Assembly: GCA_008360955.1 (NCBI GenBank) | Contig: LUCM01008294.1 | Span: forward strand, 26,366 to 90,365 | Length of the DNA: 64,000 bases | Origin: Fasciolopsis buskii | Lineage: Eukaryota; Platyhelminthes; Trematoda; Plagiorchiida; Fasciolidae | Direction: 5' to 3' | The notes under the pieces: generated by a model | The model's input: the letters and a program-made list of their open reading frames with translations, nothing else | The model's database searches: none | Told to the model about the DNA's origin: nothing | Program-made: the position numbers and the translations under genes | Shown: positions 61,843 through 64,000 of the stretch, piece by piece | How the letters are laid out: each line of letters starts with the position of its first letter | How positions within the stretch are numbered: position 1 is the first letter of the stretch

Positions 61843-62160
61843 ATAATCATCCTCGTGGCCGCAGAACGGAACAGATCGTCTGAACCGATAAGAACTACCG
61901 CACGCAGTTTGAGTTCGGCAGGGTGCAGAATCAAGTACATGGGCTTTGCTAAACCAGCTCGCTTGACTTTGCCGATAGCGGAGAATAAGCACGCTGCTAT
62001 GGGGGTATCCGCGGAGGCGGAACACCCGCATTGTAAACACAAGCTATCCAAAATGTTTCTATCACATAAGAAGACCATTCGTTTTTCACTTTTACCATTA
62101 CAAAAGTTGTTCCGATCTTACTTGTCTCATGTGACGCAGAACGAGGGAATGTCCCACTAA
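61843..62160. other. GC-richer segment beside the AGT array, open on both strands
   Basis: The segment is open in one plus frame to 62160 and in two minus frames. The minus reading from 62078 gives a Cys/Ala-rich stretch (CLQCGCSASADTPIAAC) and then a Leu/Ala-rich part. The composition shift is real, but neither strand shows a recognised domain. It may be a mobile-element fragment or an exon. Confidence 0.2.
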
Positions 62161-62190
62161 TTACTTCGGCCCTTCTCGTTTTTACCACAG

Positions 62191-62444
62191 TCCAGGTATA
62201 TGCACACGAAATGATACACGTTTATCCAGAACTCTTAAATTTTGAACGGGGATGGTTCTTAGGGCAAGTGATGGGAAGATCACAATTTTACTTAAAATGT
62301 CCCATTTTGTCCAATCGGATGGACGTACTGTTAGCCCGAGCTCGTTATTCGGAACCGCACAGCGAGACTAGTGACTTTTTCTGTCAGAATCCAGTTTTCC
62401 GGACTTGCTACTCCAACATACCGGTCCACTGCCACGGTTGGTGA
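62191..62444 (+). CDS. Exon candidate after a strong acceptor, unidentified
   Basis: A clear acceptor (CCCTTCTCGTTTTTACCACAG) opens a frame that runs, entered after one base, to TGA at 62442-62444. A donor-like CACG|GTTGGT lies just before the stop. The roughly 83 residues include an aromatic, charged start, an Arg/Ala-rich middle (RMDVLLARARY) and a Cys/His-containing end. If terminal it has no nearby AATAAA. It may follow the 60.6-61.4 kb model, but no phase-consistent junction was found. Confidence 0.27.
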
Positions 62445-63797
62445 TTGGGCCAACTGATCGAGCATTAGACAAGTGAAACACTATGTTCCCGTCGGGTTAA
62501 AATTGGAGAAAAGTGACAAATGATCGCTCGGATCTGTCGAGTAAGTGAACAAAACACGTGGATGAGGGCGAGGAAAATCTGTCCAGTCAATCGAGACTGA
62601 GCAAGGCGACATGTGGAACCGAGAATAATGAGGCGCATATCCCGTATTCCGTGTATCTTCATTTTACACTTGTACTGCCCAAAATGAGTTGGCAAGTCTC
62701 TTCATTTGGCTTTTTTCTGATCTCGGTACACTTCGATATGAGACTACAATCTATTAAGTCGTTGGTTTCCCAAGCAGCTCCATGCAACCCCTGTCAAGCT
62801 ACTCACAGCCTAGTGATTAGTTGATTCGAATGGCTTTGTATAGCTGACAGCAATATTACCTTCCGGATTCGACAGATAATAGGCTGACAAAATTCTGGTG
62901 TGAAATCAAAGGTTTCGAAGTGGTTCGCGCCCATCCATTCGGGGGTTTTGTGTGCGTGTGATTCGAAACCGATTCGCGCGATTCAGCTTTGTTTTTCCGT
63001 TCATCCACTTCCGCATCTCGTGGATATCACAGTTTGATATCAACCGCTTGCACCCGAATAACATGCACACAGTATACGTAAACGAATAAACGTGTGCAAG
63101 GAAGAAGCTGAACTGAAATTTCAAATGTCTCTGAGGGAAGCAAGGCCCTCGTCCACGACATGCATGTTGCCTTTTTCTTAGACAAATCTAGGGGCTTTTA
63201 AGTCCACGAACATGTGCCACAGGGTAGGATGTTTACCCCAAGTAGCATTTGAAAAATACCCATGATGATCACACGAAGAATACAAGATCAAGCGGACTAC
63301 TTGTTTTCAACAATTAAGCTATCTGAAACTATCCGATTCGGAACAAATGGGTCACGTTTTGCGAAAAGCAAAATATGGACACTCGGTTCGCAATCCGGAC
63401 GTGCTCGGCTTGATGAAGAACAATCAAATCCGATCCACATTTCGTTTTACTAGATGGAGTGAAATTTGAAATTAGTTAATCAACTGTCAGCCAGTCTCAC
63501 CTGGCACGAACAGTAGGTGAGTAGAATAGTCGGCTTGAATACGAGGTTTTGGTTTGTTCGGTGTAAACCTTAAGCGCGCCTCGTTTACGTCAATACTTTG
63601 ATGTTAGCAAAAATACCTGCAAAGTATTGCCAAGTGAACGCCAAAATAACGGAAGCACTATCAAGGGTAAATTCCAGAAATTTTGCCACCACTGCATCAG
63701 CGGTTAGCTCCATGAACTCCACGTATCATGATTAACTGTACACACAGTAAAACAACGTTGCTGTGAAGCCCGACCTAAAAAAATTAGCGACATTATA
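62445..63797. other. No supported gene
   Basis: Short frames only, such as 62558-62824 (+) and 62906-63124 (-), without splice support. Confidence 0.45.
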
Positions 63798-63962
63798 ATC
63801 ATGATCATCATGACTCATATTCATCATCGTCATCATCACCAACATCGACACAACCATCGTAATCGTTATCAAAATCACCACCAATACCAACATCATTACC
63901 ATCACTGTCACACGGAGACGGCACTTTGGAAGGGTGTGACGACTTGCTTGCCTCCATGATCC
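63798..63962 (+). repeat. Drifting ATC/CAC trinucleotide tract, His-rich if read
   Basis: From 63798 to about 63912 the sequence keeps a three-base rhythm of ATC, CAC, CAA and CGT without exact repetition. A frame from ATG 63801 to TGA 63962 would give a peptide of about 53 residues that is mostly His with Gln, Asn and Arg, followed by about 15 ordinary residues. This is more likely an old trinucleotide repeat than a gene. Confidence 0.6.
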
Positions 63963-64000
63963 AACGAGCTATACAGGATGGCTTATCTCAAGCCGAAGAT

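Noticed and set aside
61575..62160. The 140-170 codon frames over the AGT array on both strands
   Set aside because: Most of their length is the trinucleotide repeat translated (Thr, Ser or Val runs). They overlap one another and have no start or splice support as single genes.
1..64000. CRISPR arrays, rRNA, intact tRNA genes, bacterial operons, and reverse transcriptase or transposase catalytic motifs
   Set aside because: Looked for by eye on both strands and not found. The tRNA-like segments lack paired acceptor stems, and the tandem repeats have no spacer structure.

Overview
The window looks like intergenic and intronic DNA from a large, repeat-bearing eukaryotic (probably animal) genome. 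It is AT-rich by eye. No reading frame is longer than about 170 codons and the longest are low-complexity. There are many microsatellites, and at least ten scattered copies of one tRNA-derived SINE. There is no operon structure, rRNA, intact tRNA gene or CRISPR array. My weakly held guess is a flatworm, for example a large-genome tapeworm: short introns beside long empty stretches and LINE-style SINE tails would fit. I could not test this by any search.

Layout. 0-7 kb: two copies of a new hairpin-ended repeat (1.2 and 6.5 kb), two decayed SINEs and a candidate polyadenylation site at 2.63 kb. 7-21 kb: SINEs at 8.5, 12.2 and 20.6 kb, microsatellites, and isolated exon-like segments at 13.3 and 18.0-18.9 kb. 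21.7-26.1 kb is the best gene-like stretch on the left. It holds a two-exon model with a 46-bp intron and a poly(A) signal (21.7-22.1 kb), and a four-exon model with matching phases (25.1-26.1 kb). 26-40 kb is mostly empty, with a GC-richer small ORF at 33.6-33.8 kb and SINE fragments. 40.5-41.5 kb: a GA/GAGT microsatellite beside a long frame broken by two stops. 45.3-46.1 kb: a minus-strand two-exon model. 46.5-50.4 kb: an exon-like region running into a SINE, a perfect 12-bp minisatellite, a minus-strand ORF with a signal-peptide-like start and a Ser-Val-Ser-Gln repeat, and two SINEs close together. 51.2 kb: the third hairpin repeat. 54.8-59.05 kb: the best multi-exon candidate, a plus-strand chain whose last five exons agree in phase and end on an AATAAA. 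60.6-62.4 kb: further exon candidates around a compound AGT array. The window closes in a drifting ATC/CAC trinucleotide tract.

None of the candidate proteins was recognised, so no gene symbols are given. Every exon model rests only on open frame, splice-site sequence and phase agreement. Such evidence produces false positives in 64 kb, and confidences are set low for that reason.
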